A DNA stretch of 64,000 nucleotides from Aneurinibacillus tyrosinisolvens (GCF_001015055.1 NZ_BBWZ01000006.1:62001-126000), one strand, 5' to 3'; shown: positions 35,559 to 44,509, counted from the first letter of the stretch. Numbers and translations are program-made. The notes: a model not told the origin generated them from the letters alone.

Positions 35559-36907
35559 ATGACGAATGATTTATTATTTTCTTCCATTGAGCAGATCGGT
35601 TCGCTATATCGCAAAAAGGAAATTTCCCCAGTTGAAGTCACGAAAGCCACCCTCGAAAGGCTCAACGATGTTGAGCCTAAACTAAACGCTTTTATTACAG
35701 TGCTTTCCGATCAAGCAATAGAACAGGCAAAACAGGCAGAAGCCCTCTTCTTACAGGGAGAGGACACAGGGAAATTAACCGGGATTCCTGTATCCGTAAA
35801 GGATATTTTCATGACAAAGGGAATTCGGACGTCTCTGGGCTCCCGAATTATGCAAGATTTTGTGCCGGACTATGATGCTGATATCTATACCGCTTTACGA
35901 AAATCCGGTGCAGTGTTATTTGGAAAAAACAACATGTTAGAATTCGCTTATGGCTCGGTGCATCCGGATTACGGACAATGCAACAACCCCTGGGATATTC
36001 AACGTACAGCTGGAGGGTCAAGTACAGGCTCAGGTGCATCAGTAGCTGCAGGAATCGGTTTTGCCTCTATAGGAACTGACACTGGGGGCTCCATCCGGGG
36101 ACCGGCCACCTTTTGTGGAATCGTCGGGTTAAAGCCAACCCATGAAAAGGTGAGCCGTAAAGGTGTTTTTCCACTTTCCCATTCACTTGATCACGTTGGC
36201 CCTTTAACAAGAACGGTCCGTGATAATGCAGCGGTGCTGGAAGCTATTTCTACGGATCCTCTCAACTTTGACTCTATTTTTACAGGCTCTATAAAAGGAA
36301 CCAAAATTGGTGTCATTAAAAAGCTTATGGATTTGCCTCTTGATCGGGAGGTTCTATCACTCGTAAACAATGCAATCGAGCAATTGCGTTCTTTAGGTGC
36401 GGAAATTATAGAGGTTGAAATACCCGGTATCGAATCTATCGGTCGTGCTGGTCTTACGCTCGTATTGGCCGAAGCATCATTTTATCACAAGGAATGGCAT
36501 CCACACCGGGCTGATGATTATGCCCCCGGAACATACACCAATGTAAAAGAGGGATTTAATATTTCAGCGATGAGTTATTTGGAGGCGCTGGAAAAAAGGC
36601 GGGAATTTATAGAAACCGTTAACGGAGTTTCAAGGAAGTTAATATTCTGGTTTGCCCAACATTGCCTTATCCGGCAACCAAGAACGATCCAACATTTGAA
36701 GAAGGGGATATTGACGCCTCTCTTAGAACCATCCCATTTAACATATCCGGTCATCCGGCATTAACGATTTCAGCGGGAAATACAACAGATAGTAACCTGC
36801 CTGTTGGGATTCAAATGATAGCACGTTATGACGATGAAGCAGCAATCTATCGAGTGGCTGACGTTTATGAAAGAGAAACAGGTGGATTTAGAAGACCTCC
36901 CTTATAA
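35559..36907 (+). pseudogene. Amidase-signature-family hydrolase, frameshifted near the 3' end
   Basis: Two frames give a full 449-residue amidase closely similar to the one at 28324. The triad is present: Lys in SVKDIFMTKG, cis-Ser in GGSSTGSGASVAAG, nucleophile Ser in GTDTGGSIRGP. Frame 1 runs to 36764 but loses similarity after ETVNG. The correct tail (FKEVNILVCPTLPYPAT type, ending GGFRRPPL) is in another frame to 36907. One T missing from the run at 36628-36630 restores a continuous protein. The break lies past the catalytic core. A sequencing error or recent mutation are both possible. First gene of sigma-54 operon 3. Confidence 0.87.
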
Positions 36908-36975
36908 GTTATTGGCTATAAGATGTTTTGGTCTATGGAAGCTGTATCGATAAAACGGTTTAGGAGGAAATTCGA

Positions 36976-37179
36976 GTGAAAAAAGCTGATGAAAGCCTGA
37001 TTGCAAATTTAACTGCGCTAATAGGGTTAAATTTAGACCCTCAAAGGATTGCGTACCTTACGCCCCAAATCAATCAGACAATGCAAATGTACCAACAACT
37101 GAAACCCATCGACATTCTTGAGGAGCCGGTAACCCTGTTCAATCCTATCAACTTCAGCAAGGGGGACGCATCTAAATGA
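36976..37179 (+). CDS. AtzG/GatC-like amidase small partner (67 aa)
   Basis: A 67-residue protein starting at GTG 36976 behind TAGGAGGAAATTCGA. Its pattern, an N-terminal helix followed by LNLDPQRIAYLTPQINQTMQ and an extended IDILEEPVTLFNP stretch, matches the small GatC/AtzG-type (DUF4089-like) subunits that wrap around an amidase-signature partner. The stop overlaps the ATG of the next amidase (ATGA), so the two are translationally coupled, as in the atzG-atzE pair of cyanuric acid catabolism. It likely stabilises the 37176 amidase. Family assignment is from pattern only. Confidence 0.7.
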   Translation: MKKADESLIANLTALIGLNLDPQRIAYLTPQINQTMQMYQQLKPIDILEEPVTLFNPINFSKGDASK

Positions 37180-38549
37180 ATATGACTCAACTTACAATTC
37201 AGTCCCTAGCCGAACTGTATCGAAAGCGTGAGACCTTTCCAGTTGAAGTGACCCATGTACTGGTTGAGGAAATTGAACGTGAAAACGGAAAGCTTAACGC
37301 ATACGCTACGATTACTGCCGAACTAGCGTTGGAACAGGCCCATATAGCAGAACAAGAGATGATGAAAGGTCAGGACCGAGGGCCGCTGCACGGCGTACCT
37401 ATTAATCTGAAGGACAACATTGTAATCGCCGGCATTCCGACGAAGGCGGGTTCTCCAATTATGAATGAGTATGTTCCAGTGCGGGATGCGCAGGTCGTAA
37501 CGCGGCTCAAGGAGGCAGGGGCTATTCTTTTAGGGAAGGCCAATATGATGGAGTTTGCCTATGCTGAAACGCACCCTTCCATTGGTATTACGAACAATCC
37601 GTGGAACCTGGAACATACCGTGAATGGTTCGAGCAGCGGCTCGGCTGCTTCCGTCGCGGCGGGACTCGCTTTTGGTTCTCTTGGCACCGATACAGGCGGG
37701 AGCATCCGGATTCCGTCGTCTTATTGCGGATTAGTAGGATTGAAGCCAACGTACAATTTGGTTAGCTGTGACGGGGTCATTCCATTAGCATGGAGTCTTG
37801 ACCATGTCGGACCCATGACACGGAGTGTGTACGACAATGCAGCGCTGCTTAGCGCTATCAGTGATTTTCAATTTGAATCGGACCTGCTGTCGTCTCCGAG
37901 TGTAGCTGGCTTGCGGATCGGTGTGTTACAGATAGGCAGCGACGTAACGGACGAAGTACAATCTGCCATTATGAAACTCACCCAATATCTTAAAGATCAA
38001 GGTGCATCTATTATTCGTGAGGTGAAAATTCCAATCCTCAAGGACACCGCAAAAGTTCTCATGGGGGTGATGCTTCCTGAAGCGAGTGCTGCACACGATG
38101 AACTGCTAGCAGAACAAGGCGGCCAATACCATCCGCTCATTCGTGACAGGCTGGAAATTGGCAGCCTCATACCAGCTGTAGACTATCTCCGCGCCCAGCG
38201 GTTCAGGGCACGCTTCTGCAGGGAAGTCAACCTTGCAATGCAGAATATAGACGTCCTTGTTCTTCCAACTACGCTTAGCTCTGCACCCCGGCATGACGAG
38301 AGCCCGGAATTGGACATTCCGGTAATTGAAGCACTGACTCAGCTTACAGCGCCATTCAATGTTACCGGTTTACCGGCATTGGCATTGCCTACTGGAATAA
38401 GCCGTTCGGGGCTGCCTCTTAGCATGCAAATCGTTGGCAAACCATTTACGGAAAGCATTATCTACCAGGTTGCCGCTGTTTGTGAACAGGTCACTGGCTG
38501 CAAAGGACAGGTTCCGAGCGTAAAACGGATAAAAAATGACCAATCCTAA
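37176..38549 (+). CDS. Amidase-signature-family hydrolase, partner of the small AtzG-like protein
   Basis: A 457-residue intact amidase. The Lys is in NLKDNIVIAGIPT near residue 77, the cis-Ser in NGSSSGSAASVAAG near 152, and the nucleophile Ser in GTDTGGSIRIPSSYCG near 176. It diverges clearly from the two other amidases of the region, so it is not a simple duplicate. The overlap with the AtzG-like gene suggests a two-subunit enzyme of the AtzE/GatA type, which hydrolyse carbamoyl or carboxamide groups with a small scaffolding subunit. It may complete nitrogen release from the imported compound. The only ribosome site is CAGCAAGGGGGACG in the small gene. Confidence 0.92.
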   Translation: MNMTQLTIQSLAELYRKRETFPVEVTHVLVEEIERENGKLNAYATITAELALEQAHIAEQEMMKGQDRGPLHGVPINLKDNIVIAGIPTKAGSPIMNEYVPVRDAQVVTRLKEAGAILLGKANMMEFAYAETHPSIGITNNPWNLEHTVNGSSSGSAASVAAGLAFGSLGTDTGGSIRIPSSYCGLVGLKPTYNLVSCDGVIPLAWSLDHVGPMTRSVYDNAALLSAISDFQFESDLLSSPSVAGLRIGVLQIGSDVTDEVQSAIMKLTQYLKDQGASIIREVKIPILKDTAKVLMGVMLPEASAAHDELLAEQGGQYHPLIRDRLEIGSLIPAVDYLRAQRFRARFCREVNLAMQNIDVLVLPTTLSSAPRHDESPELDIPVIEALTQLTAPFNVTGLPALALPTGISRSGLPLSMQIVGKPFTESIIYQVAAVCEQVTGCKGQVPSVKRIKNDQS

Positions 38550-38616
38550 AGTTGTTGGATGAATTAATTTTAATAGCTGCTAAAAACAATTTTTTCGAAG
38601 GAGTAGAAGAAAGCCT

Positions 38617-39741
38617 ATGAATGATAAAAGCGGGAACGACGTTCTAACAGCTGATAATTCGGAATTATCCCAAAGTCTACCTAAAACAATGCGGGCCGTT
38701 GTTATTAGAGAACATGGCGGTCCGGAAGTATTACAAATCGAAGAAGTTCCGGTGCCAGTTCCTGGACCTGGGGAGGTTTTAATTAAGGTTGAGACGACTG
38801 CCTTAAACCACCTTGATATTTTTGCAAGAGAAGGGTTAAAAGGACCAGGTGTTCCTAAAATAACATTACCGCATGTATCAGGCGTTGATGTGGCCGGCCG
38901 TGTTGTTTATTATGGTCCATCTATTCCTGGTCAAAAGAAACACATAGATAGTGGCGAACGTGTACTTATCAATCCAGCCATCGGCTGCGGTGAATGCCGC
39001 TGGTGCAGGCAAGGCGAACCAAGCATGTGCCCTGATTATCATATATTAGGTGAACATTGCTGGGGCGGATTGGCCGAATATGTTGCAGCGCCGGCCAGAA
39101 ATATTATTGCTATACCTGACCATATTTCTTCTGAAGTTGCAGCTGCCATTCCAGCTGTATATACAACAGCATGGAGAGGAGTCATAACGGTAGCCCAAAT
39201 TAAGCCTTCTGATCGCATTCTTGTGGTGGGAGCATCGGGTGGACTTGGTTCAGCGCAGCTTGAAATTGCTGTGGCTACTGGTGCTGAGGTGCTTGTTACA
39301 GCCGGAAGTCATGAAAAGCGACAAAAAGCACTTAATATGGGGGCTGTTGCCGCATTTGATTCTCACGGCGATTGGGAGGCGGAAATCATGGAGTGGACGA
39401 AGGGGGAAGGTGTTCACGCTGCCTTTGATTCTGTCGGTGCTCCCACCATCAGACATAGCTTAAGGTGCCTTCAAATGGGAGGGAAACTTGTTCTATCAGG
39501 CGCCACTGCTGGTGATTCGCCAGATTTAAGTATACGTGAAATCTATCAATGGCATCGAAAAATACTAGGGGCGCCCCTGGGGAATTGGGAAGACTTTTTA
39601 CAGGTGACCAATCAAGTGTGGAGAGGACAATTAAATCCACAGATCCACCATGTATACGATATAACTGAAATAGCTGAGGCACAAGATGCGCTGGATCAAA
39701 GAAAACATTTCGGGAAAATAGTCATAAAAATCAGTTCCTAA
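38617..39741 (+). CDS. Zinc-binding alcohol dehydrogenase (MDR family)
   Basis: A 374-residue medium-chain dehydrogenase. The GroES-like domain begins with MRAVVIREHGGPEVL at about residue 26. NHLDIFAREG and HVSGVDVAG lie in the substrate domain. The structural-zinc loop has four Cys in CGECRWCRQGEPSMC. The Rossmann motif is VVGASGGLGSAQLEIA. The N-terminal 25 residues look like extra, unstructured sequence; the ATG at 38617 follows GAAGGAGTAGAAGAAAGCC. It oxidises or reduces a pathway alcohol, ketone or enone. It is the fourth gene of sigma-54 operon 3, followed by CapA with a 25-base gap. Confidence 0.9.
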   Translation: MNDKSGNDVLTADNSELSQSLPKTMRAVVIREHGGPEVLQIEEVPVPVPGPGEVLIKVETTALNHLDIFAREGLKGPGVPKITLPHVSGVDVAGRVVYYGPSIPGQKKHIDSGERVLINPAIGCGECRWCRQGEPSMCPDYHILGEHCWGGLAEYVAAPARNIIAIPDHISSEVAAAIPAVYTTAWRGVITVAQIKPSDRILVVGASGGLGSAQLEIAVATGAEVLVTAGSHEKRQKALNMGAVAAFDSHGDWEAEIMEWTKGEGVHAAFDSVGAPTIRHSLRCLQMGGKLVLSGATAGDSPDLSIREIYQWHRKILGAPLGNWEDFLQVTNQVWRGQLNPQIHHVYDITEIAEAQDALDQRKHFGKIVIKISS

Positions 39742-39766
39742 TCTTAATTAACTGGAGGGAGAATGT

Positions 39767-40897
39767 ATGACATTGGCAATCCATCTTGCTGCTGTAGGTG
39801 ATATTACACTGACGCAAAAACCAGGAGAAAATTTATTGCGGACTGTATGGGATGCTGCACATGTTCGTATAGGTAATCTGGAGTCCCCTTTTGTGGCTGA
39901 GCCGGGTGCTGCTGCAGATAAGCAAATTCGCTTACAACAGCCAATTGAAGCAGGAGAATGGTTAAAACAAGTAAACCCGACTGTCGTTTCATTCGCGAAC
40001 AACCACACGATGGATTGGGGTCCTGAGGGACTCTCCCAAACTTTTGAAGAGTTAAATAGGATTGGAGTAAAGTTTGCAGGTGCCGGTAGAAATATTGATG
40101 AAGCAATACAACCTGTTTACCTAGATGTTGATGATTATAAAATTGCGTTTCTCTCCTGGTCTTCAACCTTACCTCCGGGATTTCAGGCATCGAACAATCG
40201 CCCGGGTATTGCCGGGTTAAGAGTAAAGACATACTACGATATTGAACCAAGCGTCGAGTATGAACAGCCAGGAACACCGCCATGGATAAAAACCGAACCG
40301 GTCGAAGAGGACATGTTATTACTGGAAAAGACAATTAAACAAGCCAACGAACAATCAGATTTTGTTATATTGGCCATACATTGGGGTGTCCCGCCTCAAT
40401 GGTGTACACCATATCAAGGATTAATCGCAGAATATCAACCATTAGTTGCGCAACGTGCGGCAGATGCAGGTGTGGATATTATTATTGGACACCATGCACA
40501 CGCTCCATATGGTATGGAGTCATTCGCAGTAAAGAATCATAAAGGGCAAGATAAAGAAGTTCCAGTTCTCTACAGCCTGGGCAACTACATTTCTCACTAT
40601 GAATATACACATGTAGGGCTCGATCTTTCTTCCATTACTTTGCCTCATTTTCCGCCAAGTCTGCCTGAGAACCGGCAAAGCAGCATCATTGATATTAAAT
40701 TGACGCCTTCTGAGGGGAAACTCAAAGTAGAACATGTGAAAATCCAGCCTGCTGTATTAAATGATGTAGGCGAAGCTATAGAAATAAATAAGGAAGAAAG
40801 TTTGAAAATTGCAAACCGGCTTAACGAATTTTCAAACCAGCGTGGAACACAAACATTTATCGAAGACGGGAATGTTGTGTGGAAAAACACAAAGTAA
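39767..40897 (+). CDS. CapA-family metallophosphatase-fold protein, second copy
   Basis: A 376-residue paralogue of the protein at 14106. Shared marks are AAVGDITLT, NLESPF, VSFANNHTMDWG, LAIHWGVPPQWCTPYQG, IIGHHAHAPYGME and YSLGNYISHY. It lacks a signal peptide and membrane helix, so it is cytoplasmic, unlike capsule-anchoring CapA. The Trp-Cys pair in WGVPPQWC (WGIPNGWC in the other copy) is shared by both and may mark a catabolic subgroup. It is the last gene of sigma-54 operon 3. Its presence in both the Lrp-led and sigma-54-led units argues for a metabolic, metal-dependent hydrolase role. Ribosome site TGGAGGGAGAATGT. Confidence 0.85.
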   Translation: MTLAIHLAAVGDITLTQKPGENLLRTVWDAAHVRIGNLESPFVAEPGAAADKQIRLQQPIEAGEWLKQVNPTVVSFANNHTMDWGPEGLSQTFEELNRIGVKFAGAGRNIDEAIQPVYLDVDDYKIAFLSWSSTLPPGFQASNNRPGIAGLRVKTYYDIEPSVEYEQPGTPPWIKTEPVEEDMLLLEKTIKQANEQSDFVILAIHWGVPPQWCTPYQGLIAEYQPLVAQRAADAGVDIIIGHHAHAPYGMESFAVKNHKGQDKEVPVLYSLGNYISHYEYTHVGLDLSSITLPHFPPSLPENRQSSIIDIKLTPSEGKLKVEHVKIQPAVLNDVGEAIEINKEESLKIANRLNEFSNQRGTQTFIEDGNVVWKNTK

Positions 40898-40927
40898 TTG
40901 ACTATTAATAATGGAAACAATACTTAG

Positions 40928-40961
40928 CAAAGACGTCCCTTGCTTTTATGGGACGTCTTTG
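40928..40961 (+). terminator. Hairpin closing sigma-54 operon 3
   Basis: CAAAGACGTCCC (40928-40939) pairs with GGGACGTCTTTG (40950-40961). The tail AAATTTC is not a strong T-run, so termination may be partial. Confidence 0.65.
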
Positions 40962-41000
40962 AAATTTCAATAACTACTTTAGAAAAAGGAGCGATTTGGC

Positions 41001-41336
41001 ATGCAATTTGTACATCTCAGGCAAACCGAGGTCGAAGGTCATATTGCGGACGTGGTTCTCGATCGCCCGGAAACACGAAACGTCTTTAATACAGAAATGG
41101 CCTATCAACTGCTGGAAATCCTTCAGTCAATTTCAAAAAAAATGGCTTGGAAACGCGCCGGTGAACCGGGCGAGGAAGCGGGGATTGTGATGCGGGGAGA
41201 GTTACAGGTCATGCTGAATGGGCGTGTCATTCACCTTTATGAAGGAGACAATATTTATTTTTCCAGTACAACCCCGCATCGCTACATTAACCCGGGTACA
41301 TGTATATCTCTTTCCGTATGGGCAATGGCGCGGTAA
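41001..41336 (+). pseudogene. Fusion remnant: enoyl-CoA hydratase start joined to a cupin end
   Basis: This 111-residue ORF has a proper ribosome site (AAAAAGGAGC) and start, but it joins two unrelated families. Residues 1-45 (HIADVVLDRPETRNVFNTEM) are the N-terminus of an enoyl-CoA hydratase/isomerase. From about residue 52 the sequence (GEEAGIVMRGELQVMLNG, YEGDNIYFSSTTPHRYIN) is a small beta-barrel cupin as at the C-terminus of HTH-cupin regulators. Neither domain is complete as a working protein. The simplest reading is a deletion that removed the rest of the hydratase and the front of a neighbouring regulator and, by chance, kept the frame. It marks the right boundary of the catabolic region. 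Confidence 0.7.
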
Positions 41337-41379
41337 ACAGAGAGAGTTTGGGTCCCTTTAAATATAGTAGAAAAATAAT

Positions 41380-41420
41380 ATAGCCATCATTATCTATCCA
41401 CAGAAGATAATGATGGCTAT
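41380..41420 (-). terminator. Terminator of the 36-aa membrane protein gene
   Basis: A perfect 16-bp stem ATAGCCATCATTATCT (41380-41395) with AGATAATGATGGCTAT (41405-41420). Reading leftward, it is followed by TTATTTTTCT, so it acts on the minus strand. Confidence 0.8.
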
Positions 41421-41444
41421 GCTCTTGTAGTCATGTTATCCATT

Positions 41445-41555
41445 TTATAAATTTGACAACTCCTGAATCACTAAGACTAAGACAGCTGCAAAAGAATAGG
41501 CCGCATAAAAAATACCTTTAACGAAGTCCCCCGCGTATTTCGCAGCATTTCTCAT
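41445..41555 (-). CDS. Small membrane protein (36 aa)
   Basis: The reverse strand carries an ATG at 41555 with AAGGAAG eight bases upstream. It encodes 36 residues: a basic start (MRNAAKYAGDFVKG), one hydrophobic helix (IFYAAYSFAAVLVLVIQ) and a short tail. A perfect-stem terminator lies 25 bases behind it. Having its own ribosome site and terminator suggests a real gene. The family is not recognised. It could be a single-span membrane peptide; nothing suggests a toxin partner. Confidence 0.55.
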   Translation of the reverse strand: MRNAAKYAGDFVKGIFYAAYSFAAVLVLVIQELSNL

Positions 41556-41813
41556 GTCGATGCACTTCCTTCAATTAAATTTGATTTATGCATTAACAAT
41601 ATTATATTATTCAAAATTATGCAATAGATTTGTTCGAAAAATGTTCACAAATTATTTTAATGTGAAGGAGGAATTGGTATTGGTATGAGGTCATTTTAAT
41701 GAGAATGTATCGTGAAATTATATATTTCTAATAATAAGGCGATAACAATAAGGAATAGATTCGAGCAGTTGTAGATGGTACAAAATATGTACTGAGGATT
41801 GAGGCGATTTTAA

Positions 41814-42956
41814 TTGATTACTTTTAAACATGTGGGTAAAAAATACCCGGATGGATTTGTGGCCTTAAAAGATATTGACTTTCATATAGAAAAGGGAGAA
41901 TTGGTCGCGTTAATTGGCCCAAGTGGCTGTGGGAAGACAACGACAATGAGAATGATTAACCGGTTGATTGAGCCTACAAGCGGCCAAATTCTTATTAACG
42001 GGGAAGACATTTCCGATAAAGACCCGGTCCAGCTCCGGAGAAACATCGGTTATGTCATCCAGCAAATCGGTCTACTTCCACATATGACAATTGAAGATAA
42101 TATTACCCTTGTTCCGAGGTTAAAAGGATGGGAGAAAGAACGCTACGAAAAAAAGGTGGATGAACTGCTTAATTTGGTAGGGCTTGACCCTGAAGAGTAT
42201 AAATCACGTTTTCCTGCAGAGCTGAGTGGAGGACAGCAGCAGCGTGTCGGCGTTATCCGCGCATTAGCCGCTGAACCGCCGATTATCCTCATGGACGAAC
42301 CATTCAGCGCACTCGATCCAATCAGCCGGGAACAGCTGCAGGATGAGCTGGTTAATCTCCAGGAAAACATTAAGAAAACGATCGTATTCGTTACCCATGA
42401 TATGGACGAAGCCATCAAGATTGCTGATCGAATCGCGATCATGAAGGATGGGGAAATCGTCCAATTTGATACGCCTGAGAAAATTCTCCGCCATCCAAAG
42501 AATGATTTTGTTAAAGGATTCATTGGGGAGGAGCGCCTGGAGGCAGGGAATAACTCCCAGCCGATTGCGGAAGATTTGATGATCAAGAAAGTGATAACAG
42601 CAAGGTCTGCTAGAGGACTTGCACAAGCCCTAAAAACGATGAAAATGTATAAAGTTGACAGCTTACTTATAACAGACAACCAAAATCAATTTATTGGTAT
42701 TGCTACGATTGATAATGTGGAACGTTATTACGCTGATGAAGACAAAACTTTAAGAGATATTATGAATCAGGATTATCAGACAGTGGAAGCGGACACTTCA
42801 TATACTGATGTGGCAGAAATCTTTGCCAAAGGTGCCGTCTCCATCCCTGTTCTCCGAAATGGAAAACTTGTCGGGCTCATTACCCGCGCAACGATGATGA
42901 GAGGGTTAGCCGGTATGAAAATAGCAGCACCCGGGGATGGAGGCATTGTTAAATGA
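41814..42956 (+). CDS. opuCA: Glycine betaine/compatible-solute ABC transporter ATP-binding protein (OpuCA-like)
   Basis: A 380-residue ATPase. Walker A is GPSGCGKTT, the Q-loop is VIQQIGLLPHMT, the signature is LSGGQQQRVGVIRALA, and Walker B is IILMDEPFSALD. Residues about 255-370 contain a CBS-domain pair (TARSARGLAQALKT, DVAEIFAKGAVSIPVL) that senses ionic strength in OpuA/OpuC systems. The TTG start at 41814 follows TTGAGGCGA. It overlaps the permease gene by 4 bases (ATGA). The complex imports osmoprotectants such as glycine betaine, carnitine or choline derivatives at the cytoplasmic membrane. Assignment to the family is firm; the exact substrate is not. Confidence 0.92.
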   Translation: MITFKHVGKKYPDGFVALKDIDFHIEKGELVALIGPSGCGKTTTMRMINRLIEPTSGQILINGEDISDKDPVQLRRNIGYVIQQIGLLPHMTIEDNITLVPRLKGWEKERYEKKVDELLNLVGLDPEEYKSRFPAELSGGQQQRVGVIRALAAEPPIILMDEPFSALDPISREQLQDELVNLQENIKKTIVFVTHDMDEAIKIADRIAIMKDGEIVQFDTPEKILRHPKNDFVKGFIGEERLEAGNNSQPIAEDLMIKKVITARSARGLAQALKTMKMYKVDSLLITDNQNQFIGIATIDNVERYYADEDKTLRDIMNQDYQTVEADTSYTDVAEIFAKGAVSIPVLRNGKLVGLITRATMMRGLAGMKIAAPGDGGIVK

Positions 42957-44509
42957 ATAAGGAAAACTTTTTTATGTTATTAATCGATACCTTCCGAACA
43001 AGATGGCCAGAAATCCTTGAAGCGCTGCAGCAGCATCTATTTTTATCTCTTGTATCCATCCTTATCGCAACGCTCATCGCCATCCCGGTAGGAATTTATA
43101 TTTCAAGAAGAAGAAGATTGGCGGAGCCGGTCATGGGCGTTGCTTCTGTGTTTCAAACCATTCCAAGTCTTGCGTTGTTTGGTTTTCTGCTCCCGCTTTT
43201 TGGAATAGGAAGTGTTACAGCGATTATTGCCCTTACCATCTATGCGCTGCTTCCGATTTTGAGGAATACGTACACAGGGATTTCCGGTGTTGACCAGGCA
43301 GCGGTAGAAGCCGGACGGGGGATGGGAATGACGAAAAACCAGATTTTACGCATGATTGAACTTCCGCTCGCTATACCCGTTATTATGGCCGGTTTGCGTA
43401 CGGCAACCGTGCTAACGATTGGCGTGGCAACTCTTGCGGCATTCATCGGTGCGGGCGGATTGGGTGACATCATTTACAGAGGATTAACCACAACACGCAA
43501 TGAATTGGTTCTGGCAGGTGCAATACCGGCAGCCGTTCTGGCTATTGCGATTGACCTTATCTTAAGACGCATTGAGATGGCGACAGATATAAAATCCAGA
43601 AAAAAATTCTCCTGGAAAAAAGGAGCCCTCATTTTGATTCCGATTGCAGTCCTCGCCCTATTCTTTGGGTTAAGAGGCGGCAATGCTGAAGATACAGTAG
43701 TAATTTCAGGTAAAAAGTGGACGGAACAATACATACTTCCTTACGTTATCTCTGAATATGTGAAGGAAAAAACAGGGTATAATGTCACCGTACAAGAAGG
43801 GCTCGGGGAAACACCAATCTTGACCCAGGCCATTCAAAAAGGCGATATCGATATGTATATTGAATATACAGGGACAGGCCTATTGACCATTTTGAAAGAA
43901 CCGTACAACCCGGAAGATAGTGCAGATGTAATTTACAATAAAGTAAAAGAAGGATACAGGAAGAAATACCAGTTAGAATGGCTAAAGCCCCTGGGCTTTG
44001 AAAACACGTATGCCCTTGCTTTAAATCCAGAGATATATAAACAACTGGGAGTAAAGACAATCTCTGAGCTTGCGCCTCGATCATCTGAAATTACTTTTGG
44101 CGGCCCTGCAGAATTTTTCGAGCGTGAAGATGGCTATGATGCATTTGTTAAAACATATGGTCTCAATTTCAAAGATAAGCGAAGCCTTGATCCTAACTTG
44201 ATGTACTCTGCTGTAAAAGAAGGAGAAATAGATGCCATTCCTGCCTACACGACAGACGGAAGAATTATTCGTTTCAATCTTGGTGTGCTTGAAGACGATA
44301 AAAAGTACTTCCCCCCCTATTATGCGGCTCCGGTCGTTCGTGAGGAAGCATTGAATAAATTCCCAAAACTGAAAGGCGTCGTAAATGAGCTTGGCGGGAA
44401 AATATCTGAGAAAGAGATGGCGGAAATGAACGCTAAGGTAGATTTAGATAAACAGGATCCTAGAGAAGTAGCGATAGCGTTCCTAAAGAACAAAGGGTTA
44501 ATCAAATAA
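42953..44509 (+). CDS. Fused permease and substrate-binding protein of the OpuC-like ABC transporter
   Basis: A 518-residue fusion. Residues about 15-215 form a six-helix permease with the conserved cytoplasmic loop motif EAGRGMGMTKNQILRMIELPLAIPVI (read as EAGRGMGMTKN). A seventh helix (KGALILIPIAVLALFFGLRG) tethers residues about 245-518, a periplasmic-type binding protein of the OpuAC class (GKKWTEQYILPYVISEY, IEYTGTGL, IPAYTTDGRI). Split genes (opuCB, opuCC, opuCD) do the same work in Bacillus subtilis. One fused permease-binding protein, acting as a homodimer, is common in related Bacillota. It overlaps the ATPase gene by 4 bases. Confidence 0.92.
   Translation: MNKENFFMLLIDTFRTRWPEILEALQQHLFLSLVSILIATLIAIPVGIYISRRRRLAEPVMGVASVFQTIPSLALFGFLLPLFGIGSVTAIIALTIYALLPILRNTYTGISGVDQAAVEAGRGMGMTKNQILRMIELPLAIPVIMAGLRTATVLTIGVATLAAFIGAGGLGDIIYRGLTTTRNELVLAGAIPAAVLAIAIDLILRRIEMATDIKSRKKFSWKKGALILIPIAVLALFFGLRGGNAEDTVVISGKKWTEQYILPYVISEYVKEKTGYNVTVQEGLGETPILTQAIQKGDIDMYIEYTGTGLLTILKEPYNPEDSADVIYNKVKEGYRKKYQLEWLKPLGFENTYALALNPEIYKQLGVKTISELAPRSSEITFGGPAEFFEREDGYDAFVKTYGLNFKDKRSLDPNLMYSAVKEGEIDAIPAYTTDGRIIRFNLGVLEDDKKYFPPYYAAPVVREEALNKFPKLKGVVNELGGKISEKEMAEMNAKVDLDKQDPREVAIAFLKNKGLIK

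Noticed and set aside
36764..36907. Separate small gene at the end of the amidase
   Set aside because: Its sequence (GHPALTISAGN, GGFRRPPL) is the missing amidase tail in a shifted frame.
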